A DNA stretch of 64,000 bases, from assembly GCF_021278025.1 (NCBI RefSeq), contig NZ_JAIBHJ010000001.1, forward strand, positions 91,408-155,407, in the 5' to 3' direction. Numbering within the stretch: the stretch's first letter is position 1; every line of letters starts with the position of its first letter. The position numbers and the translations under genes are program-made. The notes below the pieces were generated by a model. The model saw only the letters and a list, made by a program, of their open reading frames with translations, made no database searches and was not told the origin of the DNA. Positions 9,520 through 18,936 of this stretch are shown here, piece after piece. Origin of the DNA: Motilimonas sp. E26 (GTDB taxonomy: Bacteria > Pseudomonadota > Gammaproteobacteria > Enterobacterales > CBDFNC01).

Positions 9520-12500
9520 CTAACGAAGCGACTCGTTTATTTCGTTGATCAGGTTTCTTACTCGCTTGGCTGACACTGGCACAGCGGTGCCTAGTTGCTG
9601 AGCATACAAAGATACCCGCAGCTCTTCGAGCATCCAACGTAACTCAACCACTTGCTCTGGGATCGCAGCGCCTTTAGGTAAGCTTTTGATAATGGAATGA
9701 TACTGGGCTTGCAGCCCTTCTATTTCCAAGGTATGCAAGCGATCTTTACTGGGGTCAATTGGCAGTTTTTCTAAGCGGCGTAAAACCCCTTTTAAATAAC
9801 GTTCAATATCCGGCAACTTGCTATAGCCAATGTCACTAACAAAGTCTTTATAAACTAAGCCCTCTAGTTGCGATTTAATATCACCATGGGCCATGATCAT
9901 ATCTAACCCCACCTTGCCTTTTAACTTTTTGTTAACACTACTGGCAGCGGTTAGCACTTTCTCAACCACATTAGCAATGGCTAAGGTTTGCTCGTTTAGC
10001 TCAGCGCGAACAAGCTCTCTTGCTTGCTCATATTCTTGCTCAGTTCTTGGCAGTGGGCGTTTTTCCAACAAGGTATCAACAGCAGCGGCAATACAATCAT
10101 CAATCAAGTCTTTTACCTGACCAAATGGCGTAAAGTACATGGCCAATTTGGCTTTGTTTGGCAACGATTTTTGCAAGTACTTAATCGGTGAAGGTACATT
10201 TAATAACACCAAACGGCGCATGCCGATACGGCTGGCTTGTCGCGCCCTCTCCTCACTGTCAAATAACTCAATGGCCACGCTGCTGCGTTTATCCACCAGC
10301 GCAGGAAAAGCCTTCACCTCATAACCACCGTGATCTTTAACAAACTCTTTTTTGAGTTCGCCAAAATTCCACTCCACAATGTCCGTTTTTTCTATGCCTT
10401 TATCCGCTACTGTCGACAAGGCTTGTTGTACTTCGCCTTGTAATTGCAATTGCAATTCACCTAGCTGCTTGCCTTGAGCGAGTACCTTGCCCTTTTTGTT
10501 GAGCACCTTAAATTTCATTTGCAGGTGCTCAGGAATAGCATTGAGATCCCACGCATCGGGCTCCACTCGCACACCCGTCATGCGCAGCAGCTGTTTTGCT
10601 AAACTGTCCGTTAAGCGGCCATCATCTGGTGACATGTTCGCTAACGCGGCACTGGCATAGTTTGGCGCCGGGACAAAATTTCGGCGCAGTGATTTAGGTA
10701 ATGATTTTATTAAACTTACCACCAGCTCTTCACGCAGCGCGGGGATCAACCAATCAAAACCTTTGTCTTCTAACTGGTTAATAATTGCCAATGGTACATT
10801 AAGGGTAATACCGTCATCGGCTGCGCCAGGCTCAAAGTGATAATCCAAGTTCAATTTAAAGCCGCTTTGGTGCCAAAAATCTGGGTAAGCATTGCCGGTG
10901 ATGTGCTCGGCGTCATGCGCCATCATTTGCTCACGCTCAAAGTTTAAATATTCCGGCAAGCGTTTGCTTTGTTTACGCCACCAAGCATTAAAGTGCGTGC
11001 CTGACACCACGTCTTGGGGAATTTTTTTATCGTAAAATTCATATAATACTTGGTCATCAACCAAGATATCGCGGCGGCGCGACTTATGCTCTAACTCTTC
11101 AATATCTAAACGCAACGCTTGATTTTGCTTGAAGAATTCAAACTTAGTGTCAAATTCGCCTTCCACTAGCGCACTGCGAATAAATAACTCACGACATAAT
11201 TGAGGGTCAATGTCGGAATATAATACTTTGCGGTTAACCACCACAGGAATGCCGTAGAGCATTTGTTTTTCAAGGGCATAGACCGCATTCTGTTTTTTCG
11301 ACCAATGGGGCTCACTGTAACTGCGCTTAATTAAATGTTGCGCCAGTGGCTCAATCCATTCCGGCTGAATGCGTGCGCCAATGCGGCCATAAAGTTTCGA
11401 CGTTTCAACCAGCTCAGCCACCAATAACCATTTTGGTTGCTTTTTATATAAGCCTGAGCCGGGAAATAAAAAGAATTTACTGTTACGCGCGCCCAAATAC
11501 TCTTGGTCTTTATCTTTAAAGCCAAGGTGAGACAACATGCCTGGGATCAACGCACAATGAATGGCATCGTAGTCTGCAGGCTCTGTGTTAATGGGAATAT
11601 TGAGCTCTTTGATCACTTGCCTGATCTGAGTGTAAATATCTTGCCATTCACGCACCCGCATGTAGGCTAAAAACTCCTTCTTACACATTTTGCCAAACTG
11701 ACCACCAGACAAGGACTTTTGCTGCTCTTTGAGGTATTGCCAAAGATTTAAAAAAGTTAAAAAGTCTGAGTCTTTGTCGTGAAAGCGGCGATGTTTTTCA
11801 TCAGAAGCTTGCTGCTTATCCAGCGGCCGTTCACGCGGATCTTGAATACTCAATGCCGCCGAAATCACCATCACTTCATTTACACAGTTAAAATCTTGCG
11901 CCGCTAATATCATTCGTGCTAAACGTGGATCAACAGGCAGTTTAGCCAGACGCTGACCGATCATGGTTAGGCGTTTTCTTGGGTCACGCTCTTGGCTGTT
12001 AACCGCGCCAAGCTCTTCCAGTAATTTGATACCGTCATTAATGTTGCGCGCATCGGGGGCCTGTAAAAATGGGAACTTTTGAATTTCACCAAAGCCCAAT
12101 GCCAGCATTTGTAAAATAACCGAGGCTAAGTTAGTACGCAGTATTTCCGGATCGGTAAATTCACTGCGGTTGTTATAGTCATCCTCACTGTATAAACGAA
12201 TACAAATACCTTCACTGACACGACCACAACGACCGCTTCGTTGGTTCGCACTGGCTTGGGATATCGCCTCAATAGGCAAGCGTTGTACTTTGGTGCGATA
12301 ACTGTAACGGCTGATACGCGCCGTCCCTGGGTCAATCACATACTTGATCCCCGGCACCGTTAAAGACGTTTCCGCCACGTTGGTCGACAAGATAATACGA
12401 CGACCCGAATGGGGGGCAAATATCCGGTTTTGCTCAGCGGCACTTAGCCTCGCAAATAAGGGCAGCACTTCGGTATGACGTAAGTTACGTTTTTGCAGCG

Positions 12501-13401
12501 CGTCAGCGGTATCTCGAATTTCTCGCTCTCCGTTAAGAAAGATAAGGATATCGCCATTACTTTCACGGCCCAATTCATCTACCGCTTCCATGATGCCATC
12601 AAGTTGATCGCCATCCGTATCTTCAAGAGGACGGTAACGCACTTCAACAGGAAAGGTACGGCCCGATACTTCAATGATCGGGGCGTCATTAAAGTGATTT
12701 GAAAAACGCTCCGGATCGATGGTCGCCGATGTAATGATCACTTTTAAATCTGGGCGTTTAGGCAATAAACGCTTTAAATAACCCAAAATAAAGTCGATAT
12801 TTAAACTGCGCTCATGGGCCTCATCGATAATAATGGTATCGTATTGATTCAAAAAACGATCGGACTGAATTTCGGCCAGCAAAATACCATCGGTCATGAG
12901 CTTGATATAAGTTTCGTCACTCACCTGATCAGTAAAGCGCACACGATAGCCTACGGTTTTGCCCGGCTCACTGTTGAGCTCTTCAGCAATACGATTTGAC
13001 ACACTGCGTGCAGCTAAGCGTCTTGGTTGAGTATGACCGATTAAGCCATTCACACCGCGGCCAAGCTCTAAACATATTTTTGGAATTTGCGTGGTTTTAC
13101 CTGAGCCAGTTTCACCGGCAATAATCACCACTTGGTGATCGCGAATGGCATTCGCTATATCTTCACGTTTTTGCGTTACGGGTAATGCTTCGGGGTAAGT
13201 AACCTTAGGTAGGTTGTCGCTGCGCCATTGGCGAATAGCACTCGATCGCTTGGCATCTTGCGCTATTTTTTCGAGGATTTTATCGCTGTTTTGGCCAGCG
13301 GATTTTTTCAGCGCACCATCCATGCGGCGTAACAAACGAAACTGATCTTTTTTAAGACAAAGGGAAATTTGCTGTTTAAGTGCGTTAACTGCGTCTGACA
13401 A
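9520..13401 (-). CDS. hrpA: ATP-dependent RNA helicase HrpA
   Basis: A 1293-residue DEAH-box helicase, close to the roughly 1300 residues of E. coli HrpA. The motor core shows Walker A (GETGSGKTTQIP, about residue 95), DEAH (IIDEAHERSLN), SAT (ITSATIDPERF) and motif VI (QRSGRCGR). It continues into HA2, the OB fold and the long C-terminal region (DUF3418) typical of HrpA and absent from HrpB. HrpA unwinds mRNA and helps rescue stalled or collided ribosomes. The start is a TTG at 13401 with GAGGG eight bases upstream; no in-frame ATG fits better. It is monocistronic, with a 134-base gap from the CBS-protein gene. Confidence 0.96.
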   Translation of the reverse strand: MSDAVNALKQQISLCLKKDQFRLLRRMDGALKKSAGQNSDKILEKIAQDAKRSSAIRQWRSDNLPKVTYPEALPVTQKREDIANAIRDHQVVIIAGETGSGKTTQIPKICLELGRGVNGLIGHTQPRRLAARSVSNRIAEELNSEPGKTVGYRVRFTDQVSDETYIKLMTDGILLAEIQSDRFLNQYDTIIIDEAHERSLNIDFILGYLKRLLPKRPDLKVIITSATIDPERFSNHFNDAPIIEVSGRTFPVEVRYRPLEDTDGDQLDGIMEAVDELGRESNGDILIFLNGEREIRDTADALQKRNLRHTEVLPLFARLSAAEQNRIFAPHSGRRIILSTNVAETSLTVPGIKYVIDPGTARISRYSYRTKVQRLPIEAISQASANQRSGRCGRVSEGICIRLYSEDDYNNRSEFTDPEILRTNLASVILQMLALGFGEIQKFPFLQAPDARNINDGIKLLEELGAVNSQERDPRKRLTMIGQRLAKLPVDPRLARMILAAQDFNCVNEVMVISAALSIQDPRERPLDKQQASDEKHRRFHDKDSDFLTFLNLWQYLKEQQKSLSGGQFGKMCKKEFLAYMRVREWQDIYTQIRQVIKELNIPINTEPADYDAIHCALIPGMLSHLGFKDKDQEYLGARNSKFFLFPGSGLYKKQPKWLLVAELVETSKLYGRIGARIQPEWIEPLAQHLIKRSYSEPHWSKKQNAVYALEKQMLYGIPVVVNRKVLYSDIDPQLCRELFIRSALVEGEFDTKFEFFKQNQALRLDIEELEHKSRRRDILVDDQVLYEFYDKKIPQDVVSGTHFNAWWRKQSKRLPEYLNFEREQMMAHDAEHITGNAYPDFWHQSGFKLNLDYHFEPGAADDGITLNVPLAIINQLEDKGFDWLIPALREELVVSLIKSLPKSLRRNFVPAPNYASAALANMSPDDGRLTDSLAKQLLRMTGVRVEPDAWDLNAIPEHLQMKFKVLNKKGKVLAQGKQLGELQLQLQGEVQQALSTVADKGIEKTDIVEWNFGELKKEFVKDHGGYEVKAFPALVDKRSSVAIELFDSEERARQASRIGMRRLVLLNVPSPIKYLQKSLPNKAKLAMYFTPFGQVKDLIDDCIAAAVDTLLEKRPLPRTEQEYEQARELVRAELNEQTLAIANVVEKVLTAASSVNKKLKGKVGLDMIMAHGDIKSQLEGLVYKDFVSDIGYSKLPDIERYLKGVLRRLEKLPIDPSKDRLHTLEIEGLQAQYHSIIKSLPKGAAIPEQVVELRWMLEELRVSLYAQQLGTAVPVSAKRVRNLINEINESLR

Positions 13402-13463
13402 AACTCGGCCCTCATGAAATTTAGGTCGCCGATGCTAGCAGAAATCAAGAAATTGATAAATAC

Positions 13464-13483
13464 AAAGGGCCGTTAAGCCCTTT
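13464..13483 (-). terminator. Probable terminator after the CBS-pair gene
   Basis: A 7-bp stem AAAGGGC/GCCCTTT with a 6-base loop is followed on the minus strand by TTTGTATTT. It lies about 50 bases after the CBS-protein stop codon and upstream of hrpA. Confidence 0.6.
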
Positions 13484-13535
13484 AAATTAAAGCGATGCCC
13501 CAATACAGCCAACTAATAAGCTGCACTAAGCCTCA

Positions 13536-13952
13536 TTAAGCTGTTTTAACGTAACAAGCCGATAGATGCACATCAATCGCTTTAAGAATGTCGCGACGAG
13601 TAATAATGCCCACTAATCGTCCTTCGTCCACTACGGGATACGCCTTAGGTTTTTGCTGTAACATTTGTTGACCGACATCTAAAATACTGGCGTTAACGGG
13701 TAGCGACAACACATCTGTACGCATCATATCTTCAACCAATGCAGCACTTTCACAGTGGTAACTGGACTCAATCATTTTTTTCAAGCAATCTTGCTCCGAA
13801 ATCCAGCCTATCACTTTCTTTTCTGCGTCTAATACAGGCCCACCAATTTGATTTGAACGCAGTAATTTTTCGACCGCATGAGCGACGGGATCGTCCACTG
13901 TAAATGTCACTGGCCGCTTATTCATATAACTAGCAATGGTAATTTGTTCCAT
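13536..13952 (-). CDS. CBS-domain pair protein
   Basis: A 138-residue cytoplasmic protein made almost entirely of two CBS domains (about residues 8-60 and 72-130). The first contains RPVTFTVDDPVAHAVEKL and the second VLSLPVNASILDVGQQML and IITRRDILKAI. Stand-alone CBS pairs bind adenosyl nucleotides or SAM and usually sense energy state; the partner here is unknown. AGGGAG precedes the ATG by eight bases. It is divergent from sbcB across a 155-base gap that should hold both promoters. The domain call is secure, the biological role is not. Confidence 0.85.
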   Translation of the reverse strand: MEQITIASYMNKRPVTFTVDDPVAHAVEKLLRSNQIGGPVLDAEKKVIGWISEQDCLKKMIESSYHCESAALVEDMMRTDVLSLPVNASILDVGQQMLQQKPKAYPVVDEGRLVGIITRRDILKAIDVHLSACYVKTA

Positions 13953-14107
13953 AACGCTTCTCCCTGCACACTTTCTATCTTTAAGATTAGCTGTAATTAT
14001 CGCTGATGACAGATTTTGTTAACGAATTGAGTAGAAATTATCATCTCACGTCCTGACTTCAGGTATGATGCCAAATAAATTTTAACTGTTTAAATCAAGT
14101 GACTTGC

Positions 14108-15535
14108 ATGATAGACCCTGCACCATCTCTGCTTTGGCACGACTATGAATCTTTTGGCCTTAACCCAGCCACCGACCGACCGTCGCAATTTGCCGCAATC
14201 CGCACGGATTACGACTTAAACGAAATAGCCGATCCCGTCGAGATTTATTGTCAGCCGCCAAGTGATTACCTACCACAACCCATGGCTTGTTTAATTACCG
14301 GGATCACCCCACAACGCGCCATGGCAAAAGGGGTAAACGAAGCAACTTTTATCAAGCAAATTCACAATGAAATGAGCCAAGCTAATACTTGTGTGGTTGG
14401 TTACAACAATATTCGATTTGATGATGAAGTGACCCGTAATTGTTTATATCGAAATTTTTACGACCCCTACGAGCGTGAATGGAAGAACGGTAATTCTCGC
14501 TGGGACATTCTTGATATGGTGCGCGCTTGTTATGCGCTGCGCCCTGAAGGCATTAGTTGGGTCGTTGACCAAGACTCAGGCGTCCCTTCATTTCGCCTAG
14601 AATTGTTAACCAAAGAAAATGGCATCAGTCACGAAAGTGCCCACGACGCGGTATCTGATGTTCGAGCCACCATTGCCATGGCTAAGTTAATCAAGCAAGC
14701 GCAACCAAAGTTATACGATTATCTGTTCAATTTGCGCAACAAGAAAAAAGTCGGTGAAATCATTAACCAGTCTTTAATTAAACAAGCGCCTTTGGTGCAT
14801 GTATCTGGCATGTTTCCAGCACTACAAGGCTGCGCTTCTTACGTAAAAGCCATTGATTGGCATCCAACCAATCGCAATGCCGTTATTCTGGTGGACCTCA
14901 ACAAAGACCTAAGCCCCCTATTGCATATGAGCGTGGCAGAAATTCAGCGTTATTTATACAGTAAAACGGAAGACTTACCAGAAGGCATCGCAAGGCCCGC
15001 ATTAAAACTGTTGCACACTAATAAATGTCCGGTGATTGCCACCGCCAAAACACTCACCGAGCAACGGGCTGACGAGTTAGGTATTGACCGCCAACAATGC
15101 CGTCAATCACTCAATTTATTAACGCAACACCCTGAGCTGAAACAAAAACTGGTTGAAGTATATCAACAACCACCCACGCCAAATGAAACACAAGATCCTG
15201 ACTGTATGATTTACTCGGGAGGATTTTTGAGTCAAGGTGATAAAAGCTTACTAACCGTGGTGCGCGATGCTGACCCGACTAACTTAGCGGCAATGGAGTT
15301 TAACTTTACAGATCCGCGCTTACCTGAAATGCTATTTCGTTATCGGGCCCGTAATTTCCCACATACCTTAAATGAAGAGGAACTAGTGCGCTGGCAACAT
15401 CATTGTAAAGCCTACTTCGACCAGCAAGGCCCTAAATTCATAAGTGAGTTGGAAGATTTATATCTTGAGCATCAGCAACATGAAGGCAAGTGCAAAATAA
15501 TCAAGGCGCTTCATCAATACGCCAGTGAGTTATAG
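14108..15535 (+). CDS. sbcB: Exodeoxyribonuclease I
   Basis: The 475-residue ExoI degrades single-stranded DNA 3' to 5' in recombination and mismatch repair. From the ATG at 14108 the length equals that of the E. coli enzyme; a GTG at 14099 in frame would add three residues. The DnaQ-like exonuclease domain shows its first acidic pair in LLWHDYESFG, the second acidic motif in VVGYNNIRFDDEVT and the third in HDAVSDVRATIAMAK. SH3-like and helical C-terminal domains follow (PLVHVSGMF, HPTNRNAVILVDL, FRYRARNFP). No clear Shine-Dalgarno is seen before either start. It appears to be a single-gene unit ended by the hairpin at 15574-15602. Confidence 0.96.
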   Translation: MIDPAPSLLWHDYESFGLNPATDRPSQFAAIRTDYDLNEIADPVEIYCQPPSDYLPQPMACLITGITPQRAMAKGVNEATFIKQIHNEMSQANTCVVGYNNIRFDDEVTRNCLYRNFYDPYEREWKNGNSRWDILDMVRACYALRPEGISWVVDQDSGVPSFRLELLTKENGISHESAHDAVSDVRATIAMAKLIKQAQPKLYDYLFNLRNKKKVGEIINQSLIKQAPLVHVSGMFPALQGCASYVKAIDWHPTNRNAVILVDLNKDLSPLLHMSVAEIQRYLYSKTEDLPEGIARPALKLLHTNKCPVIATAKTLTEQRADELGIDRQQCRQSLNLLTQHPELKQKLVEVYQQPPTPNETQDPDCMIYSGGFLSQGDKSLLTVVRDADPTNLAAMEFNFTDPRLPEMLFRYRARNFPHTLNEEELVRWQHHCKAYFDQQGPKFISELEDLYLEHQQHEGKCKIIKALHQYASEL

Positions 15536-15573
15536 CTTTTAACAACTAGCTAATTAACGATTAGCGATCACGT

Positions 15574-15602
15574 TTTTGAGTGCATTTACGTTGCACTCAA
15601 AA
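15574..15602. terminator. Bidirectional terminator between sbcB and the convergent lipoprotein gene
   Basis: An 11-bp stem TTTTGAGTGCA/TGCACTCAAAA with a 7-base loop supplies T-rich ends on both strands and lies between two convergent stop codons. Confidence 0.8.
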
Positions 15603-15618
15603 CTATTTTAACGACCAA

Positions 15619-16041
15619 TTATTCCCAATAAACCCGCTTAACAGCCGTGATTTCATCACTCGCCAGCAGCCGTCTAAAATGTTCTCGGTATTGTGGAACC
15701 AGCGTGGAGCCGATCACCAGTACTTGCTCCCCTTGACCATCTTCTTGAACGTGACAACCTATGCGCCCAGGGCTGCTGGTCATAAATTGTAAATTAGGAT
15801 AGCGAGCCGCTATCTGCGCCATCACAGCCTTACTATTTGCCACGCAAAATTCAAAATCGACCGCCACGCCATTAAGTAAGCCTTGCTCATCTAATGCCTC
15901 AATATCAAAATCAGACTTGTTTAAGTTGTTGATATTGTTAATGCAACCCACATTACTTATCGAAAGCAATAACACAATCATCAGTTGGCACGAAAATAGT
16001 AGGCTTTTAACTGAGCGCAGTGAAAAAATATTGGCTAGCAT
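15619..16041 (-). CDS. Small putative lipoprotein, unrecognised
   Basis: The 140-residue product carries a hydrophobic N-terminal segment ending in a lipobox-like ISNVGC at about residues 28-33, so lipidation at that Cys is likely. The remaining roughly 107 residues are soluble, with a DFEFCVANSKAVMAQI helix and a C-terminal AVKRVYWE. I do not recognise a family. The N-terminus is long for a lipoprotein signal; an internal Met at about residue 21 (base 15981) is an alternative start. Neither has a clear ribosome-binding site. It is convergent with sbcB and divergent from the next gene. Confidence 0.55.
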   Translation of the reverse strand: MLANIFSLRSVKSLLFSCQLMIVLLLSISNVGCINNINNLNKSDFDIEALDEQGLLNGVAVDFEFCVANSKAVMAQIAARYPNLQFMTSSPGRIGCHVQEDGQGEQVLVIGSTLVPQYREHFRRLLASDEITAVKRVYWE

Positions 16042-16242
16042 AGATATTAATACCTAATTTCATCAATTTAAGTAATGATGATAAAAAATCAGCGTTAAGA
16101 ACAATGGAAAGTATGCCGCCAGATCGCAAAATTCACTCATTTGTGATCCAATTGACAGATCCTGTTCAAACAATCACTAAGCTGATATTTTTTTATCCGA
16201 CTCCTTGTGTATATTGATGTCATGGTATATGGGGAGTTAACC

Positions 16243-16782
16243 ATGAGTAATCTAAAATACACATTATCTTGTGCGGCGCTGTTAGTTTTCAGTGCGGCAT
16301 CTTCACAAGCTAGTGCGAACGAAAGCGACAGCTTTAACGCAAAAATTCTAAAAACCAAAAGCTACTTACTTAACTTGCCTAAAAGCACATACCAGGACTT
16401 ATCTAATACCTTCGCTAAGGTATACAATAAAACGCAACTCACCACAGATATCACGCGCAGCTCATTCAACGACACCACCCTTTATGATTTAGTGGCTTTA
16501 CCTTTAATATCTACTCCAAGCAACAATTTTCAATTTGAAGTTTTCGGTCAGCTATACGATAAAAATAGTATTGCTTTTAGTCAAATGTCGCACACTCAAG
16601 CCATGTACGAGTTTTACAGTCAGAATAAGCAGATCAATCAAAAGAAAGAAGATATCGCAGTTGGCTTTGGCATGAGCTTTGACGTCGATAGCGACGTTCA
16701 AGTTAAAACCCTTTACAGTACAGGGCAAATACCCGGCTATGGTGACAGCCAATTTAGCTTAGGGGTTGAACTAAAATACTAA
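16243..16782 (+). CDS. Exported hypothetical protein, possible outer-membrane strand protein
   Basis: This 179-residue protein starts at the ATG at 16243, preceded by GGGGAG at good spacing; an upstream in-frame extension has no such site. Residues 1-24 are a signal peptide (ending SSQASA). The mature part alternates polar and hydrophobic residues and ends in VELKY, with the C-terminal aromatic residue seen in many outer-membrane beta-barrel proteins. It is too short for a known porin family and I recognise no domain. It is flanked by intergenic gaps of about 160-200 bases, so it probably has its own promoter. Confidence 0.6.
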   Translation: MSNLKYTLSCAALLVFSAASSQASANESDSFNAKILKTKSYLLNLPKSTYQDLSNTFAKVYNKTQLTTDITRSSFNDTTLYDLVALPLISTPSNNFQFEVFGQLYDKNSIAFSQMSHTQAMYEFYSQNKQINQKKEDIAVGFGMSFDVDSDVQVKTLYSTGQIPGYGDSQFSLGVELKY

Positions 16783-16944
16783 AAACGCTATATCTCAAAG
16801 GCTAATTTTGCTCAAAACGTTAACAGCAAACAGAAATTAACCGATGAGATGACACTTTCTTAATCTCGCTTATTCATTATCGGGTCGCTTAGCAGCCACG
16901 ACTCTTATACAATCACTCTCTCCTTTGTTGAAAGACGCTTTGTT

Positions 16945-17292
16945 ATGTTTTCAATTGTTCGAGCATTTGCCATTATTTTGCTTGCTTTAGTTGGTGGAAA
17001 AGCAGTTGCTTATCTGCTTCCGTTTAATTTTCCAGCCAGTATCATCGGCATGCTTGTGCTATTTATTGGCTTTAATACTGGGGTTGTTAAAGTGCATTGG
17101 GTTCAGCCTGGCGCACACTATTTGTTAAAATACATGGCCCTGCTGTTTATCCCGATTGGTGTGGGATTAATTAATTACTTTGATTTAGTCATTGCCCAAT
17201 GGCCAGCATTATTGGCCAGTATTACCTTTGGCACCTTTATTGTGATGGCGATTGTTGGCCATGTTTTTCAACGAATAAATCCAAGAGACTAA
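16945..17292 (+). CDS. CidA/LrgA family membrane protein
   Basis: A 115-residue protein with four predicted membrane helices. It opens with a helix containing GGKAVAYLLPFNFPASIIGM, the hallmark region of the CidA/LrgA (UPF0299) family. The motif MALLFIPIGVGLI is typical of the third helix. The family is described as holin/antiholin-like or, with LrgB, as part of a transporter for pyruvate or other small metabolites. It ends three bases before the lrgB-like gene and is followed by cytidine deaminase, an arrangement that suggests a link with nucleoside use or export of metabolic end products. Confidence 0.9.
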   Translation: MFSIVRAFAIILLALVGGKAVAYLLPFNFPASIIGMLVLFIGFNTGVVKVHWVQPGAHYLLKYMALLFIPIGVGLINYFDLVIAQWPALLASITFGTFIVMAIVGHVFQRINPRD

Positions 17293-17295
17293 TAT

Positions 17296-17982
17296 ATGTT
17301 TTGGTTGGCATTGCCCCTAACCTTGCTGTGTTTTTTCAGCTTTCGAAAACTCTATCAACATTACCCCTTGCCATTGTTTAACCCAGTGTTGTTGTCGCTG
17401 CTTAGCTTAATTACGCTACTTATTACCTTTGATATACCTTATGCCGATTATGCAACAGGAAGCGCTCCCCTTTCTTGGTTGCTAGAGCCGGCAGTGGTGG
17501 CCCTTGCTTTACCCCTTTATCAGCAAGCACAGCAAATCCGCAAGCAGTTAAAACCAATACTCTTTACCTGTACAGTTGGTGTTGCGTCATCATTACTGAT
17601 CGTGATCCCCTTGGCTTGGTTATTAGGAGCTGATCATAGCGTAATGGCATCACTAGCACCGCAATCTGTAACCACTCCCGTAGCCATGGGCATCACGCAA
17701 TCGCTAGGGGGGCTACCTGCACTAACCGCCGCAGTGGTGATTATTGTTGGCATCGTCGGCGCCGCTTTAGGTTTGCCATTTTTAAAGGGAATAGGCGTAA
17801 AAGATGAAGCATCACAAGGGCTAGCCATGGGCGCCGCTGCCCATGCTCTAGGTACAGCTCGCGCGATAGAGCATAGCGAACAACACGGCGCTTACTCCTC
17901 TCTTGCCCTAATATTATGTGCTGTACTCATGGCATTTCTTGCGCCACTCATTTTTGCGTTTTATATGCTATTTTTACCTTAA
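17296..17982 (+). CDS. LrgB family protein (CidB/LrgB)
   Basis: The 228-residue integral membrane partner of the preceding CidA/LrgA protein. It has about six to seven hydrophobic helices and the family signatures PQSVTTPVAMGI near residue 120 and GLAMGAAAHALGTARAIE near residue 175. It starts three bases after the upstream stop and ends only 17 bases before cdd, so the three genes probably form one transcript. In E. coli the orthologous pair yohJ-yohK also precedes cdd, which supports a conserved functional link. Confidence 0.92.
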   Translation: MFWLALPLTLLCFFSFRKLYQHYPLPLFNPVLLSLLSLITLLITFDIPYADYATGSAPLSWLLEPAVVALALPLYQQAQQIRKQLKPILFTCTVGVASSLLIVIPLAWLLGADHSVMASLAPQSVTTPVAMGITQSLGGLPALTAAVVIIVGIVGAALGLPFLKGIGVKDEASQGLAMGAAAHALGTARAIEHSEQHGAYSSLALILCAVLMAFLAPLIFAFYMLFLP

Positions 17983-17999
17983 CAACCCTCGAGGTAGCA

Positions 18000-18875
18000 A
18001 TGAACAATAGTCGTTTCAACCAAGCTTTAGCCACCCTTTCGCCAAACGACGCACAGGCGCTAACGAATGCACTTGGTAATCAAAGTTTTAGTGGTCAAAT
18101 CCCTGCCAGCGTAATTGCCCCAATACAAACCCAGCCTGAAGCTTTGCCGCAATGGTTAAACTTTGCCGCAAAATTTGCTATCACCCCAGTGTCAAATTTT
18201 AACGTTGGCGCATTGGTGATAGGCCATAGCGGCGCCGCATACATAGGCGCAAATATGGAGTTTGCCGGCCAAGCCTTAAGTCAAAGTGTGCATGGTGAAC
18301 AATCGGCTATCAACAATGCTTGGTTGCATGGTGAAACGGGCATTAGCCAGTTGTTTGTTAACGCCAGTCCATGTGGCCACTGTCGCCAATTTATTCGCGA
18401 GATAGCCCAGCCTCATCAATTACAAGTTTATGTATTGGGTAAAGACCAAATTGCCTTTACCAAACTACTGCCCGATAGCTTTGGCCCTGATGATTTAGGC
18501 AATAAATTTGCTCTATTTGAGCAGCCACTGCAAACTTTTACTGGAGCGATCCAAAGCCCTTTGATCGACGAAATAGTGAAACACGCCAATGCAAGTTATG
18601 CGCCTTACACGGGTTACTATCATGCCATTGGATTGATCACATCTGATGAGCGGCTATTTGTTGGTCGATACGCAGAAAATGTTGCCTACAACCCCAGCTT
18701 ACCTGCACTGCAATCTGCGCTTTCTCAGCTACGCTTTTCGGGTTATGACATTATTGATATTAAACGCAGTATTTTAGCCCATAAAACTGAGCAAAAGATT
18801 AATATGGCCGAACATTATCTAAGCTTACTGAAACAGCTCAATTCCCTCAATTTAGACTTAGTAAAACTCACTTAA
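18000..18875 (+). CDS. cdd: Cytidine deaminase
   Basis: The 291-residue two-domain cytidine deaminase converts cytidine and deoxycytidine to uridine and deoxyuridine in pyrimidine salvage. The zinc site is visible: [12 protein letters not shown] supplies the catalytic Glu (here HGE where E. coli has HAE) and PCGHCRQF supplies the two Cys ligands. The C-terminal domain is the catalytically inactive repeat found in E. coli-type enzymes. I chose the ATG at 18000 because GAGG precedes it; a longer frame from 17916 only reads through the end of the LrgB gene. Confidence 0.95.
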   Translation: MNNSRFNQALATLSPNDAQALTNALGNQSFSGQIPASVIAPIQTQPEALPQWLNFAAKFAITPVSNFNVGALVIGHSGAAYIGANMEFAGQALSQSVHGEQSAINNAWLHGETGISQLFVNASPCGHCRQFIREIAQPHQLQVYVLGKDQIAFTKLLPDSFGPDDLGNKFALFEQPLQTFTGAIQSPLIDEIVKHANASYAPYTGYYHAIGLITSDERLFVGRYAENVAYNPSLPALQSALSQLRFSGYDIIDIKRSILAHKTEQKINMAEHYLSLLKQLNSLNLDLVKLT

Positions 18876-18936
18876 CGCTATAATTACCGGATTAATCCAG
18901 ATAAAATATACGCACTTTTCACAAGGGATAATACAA

